From contig OZ021724.1 of NCBI GenBank assembly GCA_963978545.1, positions 101,883,523 through 101,947,522 of the forward strand: a stretch of DNA of 64,000 bases, in the 5' to 3' direction. Below are positions 12,617-21,912 of the stretch, in pieces (the first letter of the stretch is position 1; every line of letters begins with the position of its first letter). The notes below the pieces were generated by a model. It was not told the origin of the DNA and made no database searches. It worked only from the letters and a program-made list of their open reading frames with translations. The stretch is from Linyphia triangularis. Taxonomy: Eukaryota > Arthropoda > Arachnida > Araneae > Linyphiidae. A program made the translations under genes and the position numbers.

Positions 12617-13464
12617 TAAATCCTTTATATTAACTTCGCTTTTGTGTGTATGTGGGTGTGTGGCAGGGTATGTTTGTGGCGATCAAATCTGTGGTGTCCT
12701 AATTAAGCCCCTTGCGGTCATCCAATCGGGCAGAAACTTGGCAGGTACATTCGATGTTGACGGTTGGTTGTTTTCAGATTATCTGGCACCGTCAGCAACA
12801 CGAGATCTATAATGCGCCGAAACATTCGTCATTAGACAAGCCAACATACATTTACAAACGCCCATGCCTAACACGGGACTCGGAACCCGCAACCTCGCGG
12901 TCTAGAAGCTAGCACGCTAACCACTTTACCGTTTGGTCGGCCATCCGATGTCGATGCCAATGCATGACATGTAAAATAAATATAAGATGCTCGATGACAA
13001 TCGAAATAAATAAAAGGTGCTTGAATATGAGTCTGTCTGGACACTACAATTTGCTACAATGCATTCTATCAAATTTTGGGGCTGTAACTGACACTAAAAG
13101 GTCGCTTTTACGAAATACTAATAAACCAACTTGCCGTCATCAATTTATATGGCATTTAATAGAATTCATAGCATTTAACCGACCATTGAAGAAACTCTTT
13201 GCTGTTGCCAAAAATTTGTTTAATAAATAAGTAATAAAATTGTTTTAATCAGAATAAATAAAAAGATATTTGGATGTGACTGCATAAACTCGCATTCATT
13301 TTTAATGAATAAATTTTGAAACGTAGTTTTGCAGCACATTTTGCTTTTAGAAATGTTTTTTATTTTTAAAATTAGACGCAAACTGCAAGTACGCGCTCGT
13401 TTACAGAATCGGCGCTGTGTTAAGGAATATAAAAATGAACAATGCATATAAAGGATTTATATTA
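12617..13464 (+). mobile_element. Dispersed family C, copy 1, interrupted by a SINE
   Basis: Starts AAATCCTTTATATTAACTTC and ends with the inverted form (TGCATATAAAGGATTT), giving terminal inverted repeats of about 13 bp. Diagnostic interior words are CATCCAATCGGGC..GAAACTTGGCAG, CACTAAAAGGTCGCTTTT and AATAAACCAACTTGCCGTC, shared with the copies at 14461, 27036, 27852 and 32738. This copy carries a tRNA-derived SINE at 12762-12943 inserted in opposite orientation. Its 3' half is related to the interior of hAT MITE family B. No coding sequence. Confidence 0.8.
12762..12943 (-). mobile_element. tRNA-derived SINE, copy 1
   Basis: On the minus strand a tRNA-like head (GACCAAACGGTAAAGTGG, box A; GGTTCCGAGTCCC region, box B) is followed by a unique body with TGTTTCGGCGCATTATAG-like sequence and a short (CCAA)n tail. 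Flanks TTCGATGTTGA (12750-12760) and TCCGATGTCGA (12944-12954) look like an 11-bp target duplication with two mismatches. Inserted into family C copy 1. Two more copies are at 14723-14908 and 30219-30403. Confidence 0.85.
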
Positions 13465-13474
13465 ATTGCTTTCT

Positions 13475-13925
13475 GTTTAGATTCTAAACAGAAAATCTCA
13501 TCCAATATGAAGGCGAACAACAGAATTTGGACAAAATTAACAAAATAATTGAAATTTGGTCAAATTAAAAATAATGTGTTGAATTATGGGAAAAATTTGT
13601 TGAAGAACTTGAGCAAATGTTGAATTTGGCAAAACTCTTATCCACTACCCCATTTGAAGACTCAACAAAATATCACCACTGAAGACTAACGGAAGGCAAA
13701 TGTTATATCGTAAGCAATGCCCACTGGCAATGCCCATTATCTAAACAGGAAACCTCATTCAATATAAAGTCGAACAACCGAATTAGGACAAAATTAACAA
13801 AATAATTGAAATTTGGCCAAATTGAAAATAACAGGTTGAATTTGGCGAAACATTTATCCACTACCCATCTTTAAGACTCAACAAAACATCAACACCAAAG
13901 ACCAACGGTTGGGAAACCCCATATC
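13475..13925 (-). repeat. Tandem repeat D, two units of about 240 bp, minus orientation
   Basis: Two adjacent blocks share AAAATTAACAAAATAATTGAAATTTGG and CCACTAC..AAGACTCAACAAAA-type words (13530s and 13785s). The reverse complement of the same unit forms a three-unit block at 15240-15845, so the two blocks face each other across about 1.3 kb. Copies are moderately diverged. Confidence 0.8.
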
Positions 13926-14460
13926 ACAAACCAATAAGCCTCTTCACAAAAAACATACCTTGAAATTCTCTATTCTATTCCTCCCGCTTTTTAGATCCGG
14001 CATTTCTTTATTTAATGGACACCAAAGGTAGGATGGTTTGAAATCCCACATCCCTTCCCCTCCCTCCGTAACAATGACGACGCTGCATTACTCCCCCCCC
14101 CCTCCTCCCCAAACAATGATGAACCTCCTCATTAGGCGTGCATCAATCATTTCTGCATTTCGCAAATTGCAATCGTCCTGCCGTCATCATCAAGATAAGG
14201 CTCTGTAAAGCGTTGTACGAAGAACGACTTAATCGTATTTAGGGAGATGGGAGTTTGGTATCTGCTTATTATCAAAATGGCAAGAAATGTAACGAACCTG
14301 TTAAGGGTGGGGTGGGGGTGGTCTTGTTTTTAGTGGGGGGGGGGGGGTGACTAATTATCGGTGGGGACATCAGTGTTTTACACGCGTCGCTCTTATGCTG
14401 ATATTATCAGGATTGGAAGGGAAATAGAGTGCGGTGAATGTAGAGCCCATGAGATTTATT
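13926..14460. other. Anonymous sequence with poly-C and poly-G runs
   Basis: Contains a C run at 14093-14102 and a G run at 14335-14347. Between them, 14130-14280 is of mixed composition without simple repeats and resembles non-coding sequence under constraint, but this cannot be shown here. Confidence 0.4.
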
Positions 14461-15150
14461 TAAATCCGTTATATTAACTTCGACTGTGTGTATGTGGCGG
14501 GCAAATTTGCGGAGGCCTAACTAAACCTTTTGTCGTCATCCAATCGGGCTGAAACTTGGCAGATAGACTCGATGTTGATGACAACGTATTCTAGCAAATT
14601 TTAGGGCTGTAACTGTCACTAAAAGGTCGCTTTTTACAGAATACCAATAAACCAACTTGCCGTCGTCCAATCGCGCTAAAATAGTATTGAACCAACCATT
14701 GAAAAAACTCCTTCGCTGTTACTGCCGACCAAACGGTATAGTGGTTAGCGTGCTGGCTTCTAGACCGCGAGGTTGCGGTTTCGAGTCCCGCGTTGGCATG
14801 GATGTTTGTAAATGTATGTTGGTTTGTTAAATGACGAAATGTTTCGGCGCATTATAGCCCTCGTGTTGCTGACGGCGCCAGATAATCTGAATACAACCAA
14901 CCAACCAACCTTCGCTGTTACCAAAATATTTTTAATAAATAAATTGTAAAATTGTCTTAATCAGAATAAATAAAAGATATTTTGATGTGAGTGTATAAAT
15001 TCCCATTCGCTTTTTAATGAATAAATTTTTAAACTTAGTTTGCCGCACATTTTGCTCATAGAAATGTTTTTGATATTTAAAATTAGATACAAACATCAAG
15101 CAGACGCTTGTTTACATAATCGACGCTGTGTTACTGAATATAAAAATTAT
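14461..15150 (+). mobile_element. Dispersed family C, copy 2, interrupted by a SINE
   Basis: Starts TAAATCCGTTATATTAACTT and keeps the family C interior (GAAACTTGGCAG, CACTAAAAGGTCGC, ACCAACTTGCCGTC). A SINE is inserted at 14723-14908 in the same orientation. The right terminal inverted repeat is not seen; similarity fades near 15150 in AT-rich sequence. Confidence 0.8.
14723..14908 (+). mobile_element. tRNA-derived SINE, copy 2, with perfect 13-bp target duplication
   Basis: Begins TGCCGACCAAACGGTATAGT (box A region) with box B GGTTTCGAGTCCC about 35 bases on, and the first and last segments of the head (GCCGAC / GTTGGC) can pair as an acceptor stem. The body ends ACGGCGCCAGATAATCTGA and then (ACCA)n. 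It is flanked by a perfect 13-bp direct repeat CCTTCGCTGTTAC (14710-14722 and 14909-14921), the signature of LINE-driven retroposition. The anticodon loop is not a sensible isoacceptor, so it is a SINE, not a tRNA gene. Confidence 0.95.
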
Positions 15151-15239
15151 AATATATTTTACCAATATAAAAATTAGTTTATTATTTGTGAATATCCTTA
15201 ACAGAAATATCCCTTTAATTATATAACCCATAAAAACAA

Positions 15240-15845
15240 AGACTTTAATAGATGATAGGAATTGCTTACTATGTGACATTTCCCTTCCGTTGGTCTTCAG
15301 TGGTGATATTCTGCTGAGTCTTTAAGTGGGGTAGTGTATAAAAGTTTTGCCAAATTCAACATTTGTTCAAGTTTTTGCCAAATACAACATATTTTCAATT
15401 AACAAATTTCAACTATTTTGTTGGTTTTTTCCAAATTCAGTTGTTCGACTCCATATTGAATGCGATTTTTTGTTTAGATGATGGGCATTGCTTACCTTCT
15501 GTTGGTCTTAAGTGTTGATATTTTGTTGAGTCTTAAAGTGGGAGAGTGGATAAGAGTTCTGTCAAATATTCAACACATCATTTTTAATTTGATCAAATTT
15601 CAACTATTTGTTGATTTTGCACAAATTCAATTGCTCGACTTAATAGTGTATGAGGTTTTCTATTTCGGGGATGGGTATTGGCTTGTGATATAATATTTCC
15701 CTCTCGTTGGTCTTAAGTGATGATATTTAGTTAGGTTTCAATGTGTAATAACGGTTGTGTTTTGTTAAATTTAACATATTATTTATTATTAGACGAAATT
15801 TTCACCATTTTGTTAATTTTGCACAAATTCAATTATCTAACTGAA
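15240..15845 (+). repeat. Tandem repeat D, three units of about 220-240 bp, plus orientation
   Basis: Units recur with the word CTTCCGTTGGTCTTCAGTG or variants (near 15290, 15495, 15705) and GATATTTTGTTGAGTCTTAAA. They are the reverse complement of the units at 13475-13925. The plus-strand ORF at 15478-15693 is a reading of the repeat, not a gene. Confidence 0.8.
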
Positions 15846-16059
15846 CACTTTGCACTCAAGGCCTTTTTCAAACCGAGGACCCAGCAACTCGAGACGTTTC
15901 CCATCATTTTTGCTTCGGTTCGTGGTTATTGATCCGCTTCAAAGAAACTAAACATGGTCAATGGCCTTGCATCGAATTTCCGCATCAAACTTAGTGGTCC
16001 TCTCGATTTGCAGCATCCGATCATGTGGTGAGTGAGAATCACTTCTCGAGTGCAAAGCG
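15846..16059 (+). mobile_element. piggyBac-type MITE, family E copy 1 (degenerate ends)
   Basis: Matches the copies at 32258 and 35667 across CAGCAACTCGAGAC, CAATGGCCTTGCATCGAA and TTTCCGCATCAAAC. Ends are CACTTTGCACTC and GAGTGCAAAGCG, an inverted pair, but the flanking TTAA expected of piggyBac elements is lost here. Non-coding. Confidence 0.7.
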
Positions 16060-16288
16060 AAGCTGCAAGGGAAGCAAAAGGGAAGTATTGAAAGAGGTTT
16101 ACCAATATTTTTATGTCGAATATGAAAATCTGGAAGTATCAATTTTTTGGTACAGTTCGCTGCAGTATTAATTTATGAGTGTAGTGTCTGTTTTTGTAAG
16201 AGTCAAAAAATGTGTTTTATTCAAACATGACCGAAATCTTTTACTAATTATTATATAGAATCGACTGACTATGTTGTATTTAAATATA

Positions 16289-16525
16289 CTAAACTTCAAC
16301 TTAACTAGACATCACTTAGACGATAGATCGTCACAGTGCTCATAGGTATTTAATCCATTTTGGCGGAGTGAAAGCATAATGTTCGCCAAACCACAACCCT
16401 GTAGAGAACAAAAGGCTGTAAGGTTTGGCGAGAATTATGTCTTCACTCCGCCAAAATGGATTAAATACCTATGAGCAGTGTGACGATCTACCGTCTAAGT
16501 GATGTCTAGTTAAGTTGAAGTTTAG
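16289..16525. mobile_element. Near-perfect 237-bp palindrome (hairpin MITE) with TA duplication
   Basis: Left arm 16289 to about 16395 and right arm about 16418 to 16525 are inverted copies with only a few mismatches and single-base indels; the loop is about 20 bases. Shared words include CTAAACTTCAACTTAACTAG, GGTATTTAATCCATTTTGG and CGGAGTGAA. TA flanks both sides (16287-16288, 16526-16527), fitting a Tc1/mariner-type MITE. A transcript would fold into an almost continuous stem of about 105 bp. No similar copy is seen elsewhere in the window. Confidence 0.9.
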
Positions 16526-16529
16526 TATC

Positions 16530-17450
16530 GTGATTACTCGCTGTGTGAGATTTTCACTCAAGGTCCCAGTCATTTCGTTTGCTTTGCATGTGATATGTTT
16601 CTCTTATTTATCCAAAAAAATGGTTGTATAGACAAATGAGATAAAATTTTACAAGCAACTTATGAACTACTTATTTTAACAAGTTCTGATCTTCATTTAA
16701 CAACATAAATAGTTTATTTAAATATGTAAAGATTAATTTGAGCAAATTTTATATTGCTCCATTTCTGGGACAGGACCATCTTGACAAACTAAGCAGTGGT
16801 TGTAAAATTACCCAAATGTTACGGAAATTAAATGAAAATTCAATGCGATTTACTAATATAGCTTATTTAATATTTGTCTCTACATTTTATTCAATACACA
16901 AGAAATTATATTTTATATTCATTAGCCATCTTAATGAATATAGAATAAAATTCTCAGTTCCTTGTAATTTATTATATCTGCCTTTATCAATTCGACAAAC
17001 TTTGCATTATATGCTGTATTATTCCATTATGATTCTATATCAAAAGCTGTGTCAACTTTGTATTTTGTATTGTATTATTCCAGTATTATTTTGCAATTAT
17101 TTTGTATTTTGAATTGCATTTGGTATAATTCTTACTAACTTTATAAACTTATTTATGTATACTCTGACGATCATGTATTTGGAAATTTGAGTATTTTATT
17201 TTTAACTGAACCAATCTTGTTGGGCATTGAGCCTGTTGTTGGTCTTCAAATTTGTATTTGCATATTTTCCAACCATCACCAAAAAGTAATTGCAACTTAG
17301 TTTCAAAAATGGTACAGCACTGAATGTATCTTGACGACACGTGGCACAATTTTCACCTATCCACGCAAATTATAGTCCTTCCAAAACATTCTGAAAACAA
17401 ATCATAATTTTCTATACTGTATGATGAGTAGTACTTACTTACTTACTCCT
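16530..17450. other. Anonymous AT-rich sequence
   Basis: A 124-codon plus ORF at 16738-17112 is AT-driven, rich in I, L, Y and F, and not recognisable. A short (ACTT)n run precedes the minisatellite at about 17433-17446. Confidence 0.4.
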
Positions 17451-17870
17451 CAGCTCTATAGCCCATGTACAGCTCTACAGCCCATGTACAGCTCTATAGC
17501 CCATGTACAGCTCTATAGCCCATGTTCAGCTCTACAGCCCATGTACAGCTCTATAGCCCATGTACAGCTCTATAGCCCATGTACAGCCCTACAGCCCATG
17601 TACAGCCCTACAGCCCATGTACAGCCCTACAGCCCATGTACAGCCCTACAGCCCATGTTCAGCTCTATAGCCCATGTTCAGCTCTACAGCCCATGTACAG
17701 CTCTACAGCCCATGTACAGCTCTATAGCCCATGTACAGCTCTATAGCCCATGTACAGCTCTATAGCCCATGTACAGCTCTATAGCCCATGTACAGCTCTA
17801 TAGCCCATGTACAGCTCTACAGCCCATGTTCAGCTCTACAGCCCATGTACAGCTCTACAGCCCATGTAGA
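17451..17870. repeat. 19-bp minisatellite, about 22 copies, at the 3' end of a LINE relic
   Basis: Tandem CAGCTCTATAGCCCATGTA units with C/T and A/T variants. The 19-bp period shifts frame each unit, producing long but meaningless ORFs on the plus strand. On the minus strand the first unit coincides with the last codons and stop of the reverse transcriptase relic (HGL then TAG at 17855-17857), so the array forms the LINE's 3' tail. Confidence 0.97.
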
Positions 17871-19335
17871 GCCTTGGCCTCCTTTATCACACAGCTCCAC
17901 TTTTTCCTATCCTTGGCTTTTATCTCCCAATTTTTGATTTTCATCTTTTTTAAATCTCCTTCCGTCTCATCTAGCCATCTTTTTCTAGGACCTTTCTCAT
18001 TCCCTCTAGTCTTCCCTTGTAAATTTTCTTTGTTGCTCTTTCATCACTCATTCACTCCAGATGTCCGAGCCATTGTATTCTTTTTGTTTTCATTATATTT
18101 ACCATATTTATTTTCTTTATATAGCTTACTTAACTCTAAATAACTCCTAATTCTCCAAACATCTCCATCTTTGATTGGTCCGTAAATTTTTCTTAAAATC
18201 TTTCTCTCAAAAGTAAAAAGTATATTTCCCTCATTCTGAAGTCCAAGTTTCTGCTGCATAAGTTATTATAGATATAATTATTGTTTTATATAGTTTAAGT
18301 TTTAACTTTATTGAGAGCAAAGAGGACTTAAACAACTTAAGCATTGAAAAATAACATCTGTTTTCAGCTGCCAGCCTAGCCTTTATCTCTGGATTTAATT
18401 AATTTTTTTTTCAGTGATGATTGAACCGAGATATTTAAATTCTGTCACCTTTTCAAAAACAATTTCAGTATTTACTGAACTAGTGGTTGGTCCATTTCCT
18501 CTGACCATAACAATATACTAAGTTTTTTACTTGTTAACTAAAAGTCCAACAATCTTTGCCTACTCTTCAAAATCCTTATAGCATTCAATTAGACATCTTT
18601 CTGTTCTAGACATCAAGTCTACATCATCGAGATATTTAAATTCTGTCACCTTTTCAAAAACAATTTCAGTATTTACTGAACTAGTGGTTGGTCCATTTCC
18701 TCTGACCATAACAATATACTAAGTTTTTTACTTGTTAACTAAAAGTCCAACAATCTTTGCCTACTCTTCAAAATCCTTATAGCATTCAATTAGACATCTT
18801 TCTGTTCTAGACATCAAGTCTACATCATCGAGATATTTAAATTCTGTCACCTTTTCAAAAACAATTTCAGTATTTACTGAACTAGTGGTTGGTCCATTTC
18901 CTCTGCCCATAACAATATACTAAGTTTTTTACTTGTTAACTAAAAGTCCAACAATCTTTGCCTACTCTTCCAAATCCTTATAGCATTCAATTAGAATCTT
19001 TCTGTTCTAGACATCAAGTCTACATCATCGAGATATTTAAATTCTGTTACCTTTTCAAAAACAATTTCAGTATTTACTGAACTAGTGGTTGGTCCATTTC
19101 CTCTGACCATAACAATATACTAAGTTTTTTACTTGTTAACTAAAAGTCCAACAATCTTTGTCTACTCTTCCAAATCCTTATAGCATTCAATTAGACATCT
19201 TTCTGTTCTAGACATCAAGTCTACATCATCTGAGAATGAAAAGATTTGTAAGGATGGGTTCATTACTGTGCCCCTAAGACTAGAGTACATTTTTCATATT
19301 ATGTGTTCCAAACAAAAGTTAAAAAGTGTTGTAGA
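17855..19335 (-). pseudogene. Reverse transcriptase of a LINE, probably RTE-type, 3' part, degenerate
   Basis: Read on the minus strand, 19335 to 17855 gives in order: LFNFCLEHII (RT motif ahead of the catalytic site, with one stop after it), RGTVMNPSLQ, FSFSDDVDLMSRTE (catalytic xxDD motif), AKIVGLLVNK, VFEKVTEFKYLGSIIT, ARLAAENRCYFSMLK, ITYAAETWTSE, FERKILRKIYGP, GPRKRWLDETEGDLKK, NWEIKAKDRKKW and a terminal AKALHGL stop. This order and the end are typical of RTE-like endonuclease/reverse transcriptases. In-frame stops and at least one frameshift (near 18250) kill the ORF; the endonuclease and fingers are missing. A 200-bp part around the catalytic motif is repeated four times. Confidence 0.92.
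18431..19231. repeat. Four tandem 200/201-bp copies of the RT catalytic region
   Basis: Units starting GATATTTAAATTCTGT at 18431, 18631, 18832 and 19032 are nearly identical. Each spans, on the minus strand, from the DD of the RT catalytic motif to the FKYL motif, so at each internal junction FKYL is joined to DDVDL and a YLDD-like word is formed. Stops occur inside each unit, and the 200-bp spacing of some units breaks frame. Confidence 0.95.
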
Positions 19336-19339
19336 ATGT

Positions 19340-21340
19340 ACATGATAGTACATGTTGTAGACAGTAGTACCACTTTGAAATTAAATCATGGAATATCTTG
19401 TTATAATCTATAATTGGAGTAAATCAGAATACAAGAAAGAAAAAATTTCTGAATTAGCGAATTTTTTTTATCTGCTCTATTTTTTTCCCCCCGTTACTTT
19501 TAACTCCCTATTTTAAAACATTATTCATCTTTTCCAGTGACACAGAACAGAAATGCATATTCCTGTAAAGATTGAAGAAGTAATCATACGACTTGCTCTG
19601 CGGAGTTCGTAAATAGCTTCTACAGTGCTCCCAAGCAATCACAACTCTGAAAAAGGGATTATTAATAAATAAAAAAGTCAATCAATATTCTCATTCCCTT
19701 CAACTGCCACTCCCTACCCCCCCCCCCCCAAATCACCCTAACGCATCTCCCTAGTCATTAGCGCTAATTACCCACCAAGGAAACTACGCGTTCAAATTTC
19801 GCAGAAATCCATCAAAACTCATATTAAGGCAACAAAAAAAACACGGTTTATATAAATTAAACGGTGGCAACAAACAATTCCTCAAGATACTCTGCCATTG
19901 TCCTCGGGATGGCAGAGGCAAACGATATTCCACCCTAGAAGAATTTTTAATTCGAAACTTAGGGTGGCATCGGTGTGGATGGGGAGATTTAGGAGGGAAA
20001 ACTTGTCGTTAAAATTTATATGTTCCTCTTCTTTTTTTTTTTCTAAAAAGGGTTTAGGGTTTTCATCATACCGGAAATGGTTGTTCCGCTTTACCCTGCC
20101 CTTTAGTTTTCAGCGCTCACGATTCCGGATATTACGTATCTTTTAATTTTTAGGAATATCGTGAATGGCAACAGCGTGGCACATGGGGGAAATAACAAGT
20201 TCCAATATTTGGAAGCTGTTCACGAGGAAGAATATTTTTAAAAGGCGTTAAATCTAGAAGGTAGTTTATATAAGTTTTTTTTGTTTGTTTCTTGTTTGCA
20301 ATATGCCCTGGCTTATCCTGGGGATTGTAAGAGTGTGGCTATAAAATTCTTCCTCCTCTAAACTGTATTTTTCCTTCAGTTATCCGGAATGATTATGGGT
20401 CAATAAATGTTATGCGAGGTAAGTTTTAATGACTTGCTTCGGACAAGAGTTTTACGATTAAATTATCGAAGGGACGTAATAAGGGGCGGGAAAGGATACT
20501 TATGGCTCAGGAAAGTGTTTGAAAAATTTATTTATTTCTTAGAAACAATTTTTGTGGTCCGTGGCTGTTGCTTGCTATAACACGTTGAATTTTTTTTTAT
20601 GTTTTTACTTTTTATTTCTTGTCTTCTGCTGTTCGTTTTAGATAGAGGCAAGAAAATTCTCCTCCTGTTTAAAGTTGGGCTAGCTATTGCTGTAAGAAGT
20701 TTCTGGAATGTGATCTTTTATTTTATGTGGTTAAATTCATTAAACGTGCATTACACTAACAAGATACTCTTTAAGTAAATTGTTGTGTAAGTTATTTGTA
20801 TATTTTTGTCGTGTTTTAATGGGTTAAAGTTTAGATATTTCTCTTTATTTATTTTGTAATATATTCTTTTCATGAATTAAGACCTACACGGTTAGGCTAG
20901 AAAATAGATTTGCCAAATGGTTTTTAAAGTAAAAAAAAGTAAAAATTATTATATTAATAGTATTAGAAATTTTGAGAAGTAGAAAAGATATTAAAACTCC
21001 CGCGTCCTCAAAAGTTAATAAGGGTCAACTGTTTTGGTCTTTCAAATAACTTATCATCGCACTACTTTCTTCAAAGAAAATAACTTCTCTGTCCATTTTT
21101 GTAACCAACAAATTATTTAGTTTCATTTAATTGGTGCAAAATAAAACAACTATCTTTTTAGAGAATAAGGAAGAGTACTTGTTTATTGAATAACTTTATA
21201 TCATCAAAGTAGAAAACTTTTTGTTTCCAAGTAACCTGAATAAATATGTGCTTGATTTTAGCTATTAAAGTTTAAGTAAAGTCTTTAAGAAACTCTCTTT
21301 AAGTCTGATTATTATGGAAAATATTTCAAGTATATTTTGA
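19340..21340. other. Anonymous sequence, no supported gene
   Basis: Contains a 13-base C run at 19717-19729 and a moderately GC-balanced patch at 19860-20170 with an 82-codon ORF that is not recognisable. The rest is AT-rich. Confidence 0.4.
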
Positions 21341-21877
21341 CTTTCAATTACCCATATGTATACATAGGATAATGAAAGCATAGGATTCAGTAAACAAAAA
21401 ATTTTGATTTTTTTTTTTTTTGGCATTTTGGAACATTCTGATTTCAAAAAAGAAAAAGTGATCTAGAAAAAAATGTCTGTCTGTATGTCTGTGGTCAGCA
21501 TAACTACCGAACAAATTGACCCTACGATGTTCAAATTTGGTGTACAGGCAGGTGGTGGCCATGGGAAAAATGCCATCAAGGTTTTCGTCAAAATCGCGCA
21601 TAAGGCAGCTTCCATTGAAAAAAATCATGTTTCTTAATGATTGCTAAAAAGCGGCTCTAACTATTTTCCAATCACTTTGGTACTGCCTCTTATGGTGTTC
21701 TAAACGTCCACATCTCTGAAATTTCCGTAAGAATGCTTTAATTTCGTAAAAAGTTGAAAAATGAATGCCTTCAACTCAGAATTCTCTTTGCTTGAATATA
21801 GCTCATCAACAATTGTTTTTTCTCCTTTCCTCAGTTTCACATATATAAGAAAGGATAATATAAGAATTATTGAAAAG
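21341..21877 (+). mobile_element. Dispersed family A, copy 2
   Basis: Alignable over its whole length to 1613-2147, sharing CTTTCAATTACCCATATGTA, GAACAAATTGAC, GCCATGGGA, AAGGTTTTCGT and AAATCGCGCAT. The right flank has TA; the left flank is GA, so the left target site has mutated or the end is ragged. No coding sequence. Confidence 0.75.
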
Positions 21878-21912
21878 TATATAATACTAATATTTTAGCT
21901 GAATATAAAGTA

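Noticed and set aside
14723..14800. tRNA gene
   Set aside because: Boxes A and B and an acceptor-like stem are present, but the anticodon arm is not a sensible isoacceptor, a SINE body and tail follow, and it has a 13-bp target duplication.
16738..17112. 124-codon plus ORF
   Set aside because: AT-driven, unrecognised, no promoter or splice context.
17421..18143. Plus-strand ORFs rich in SPCTALQPMYSS
   Set aside because: The 19-bp minisatellite read in rotating frames; the real coding relic is on the other strand.
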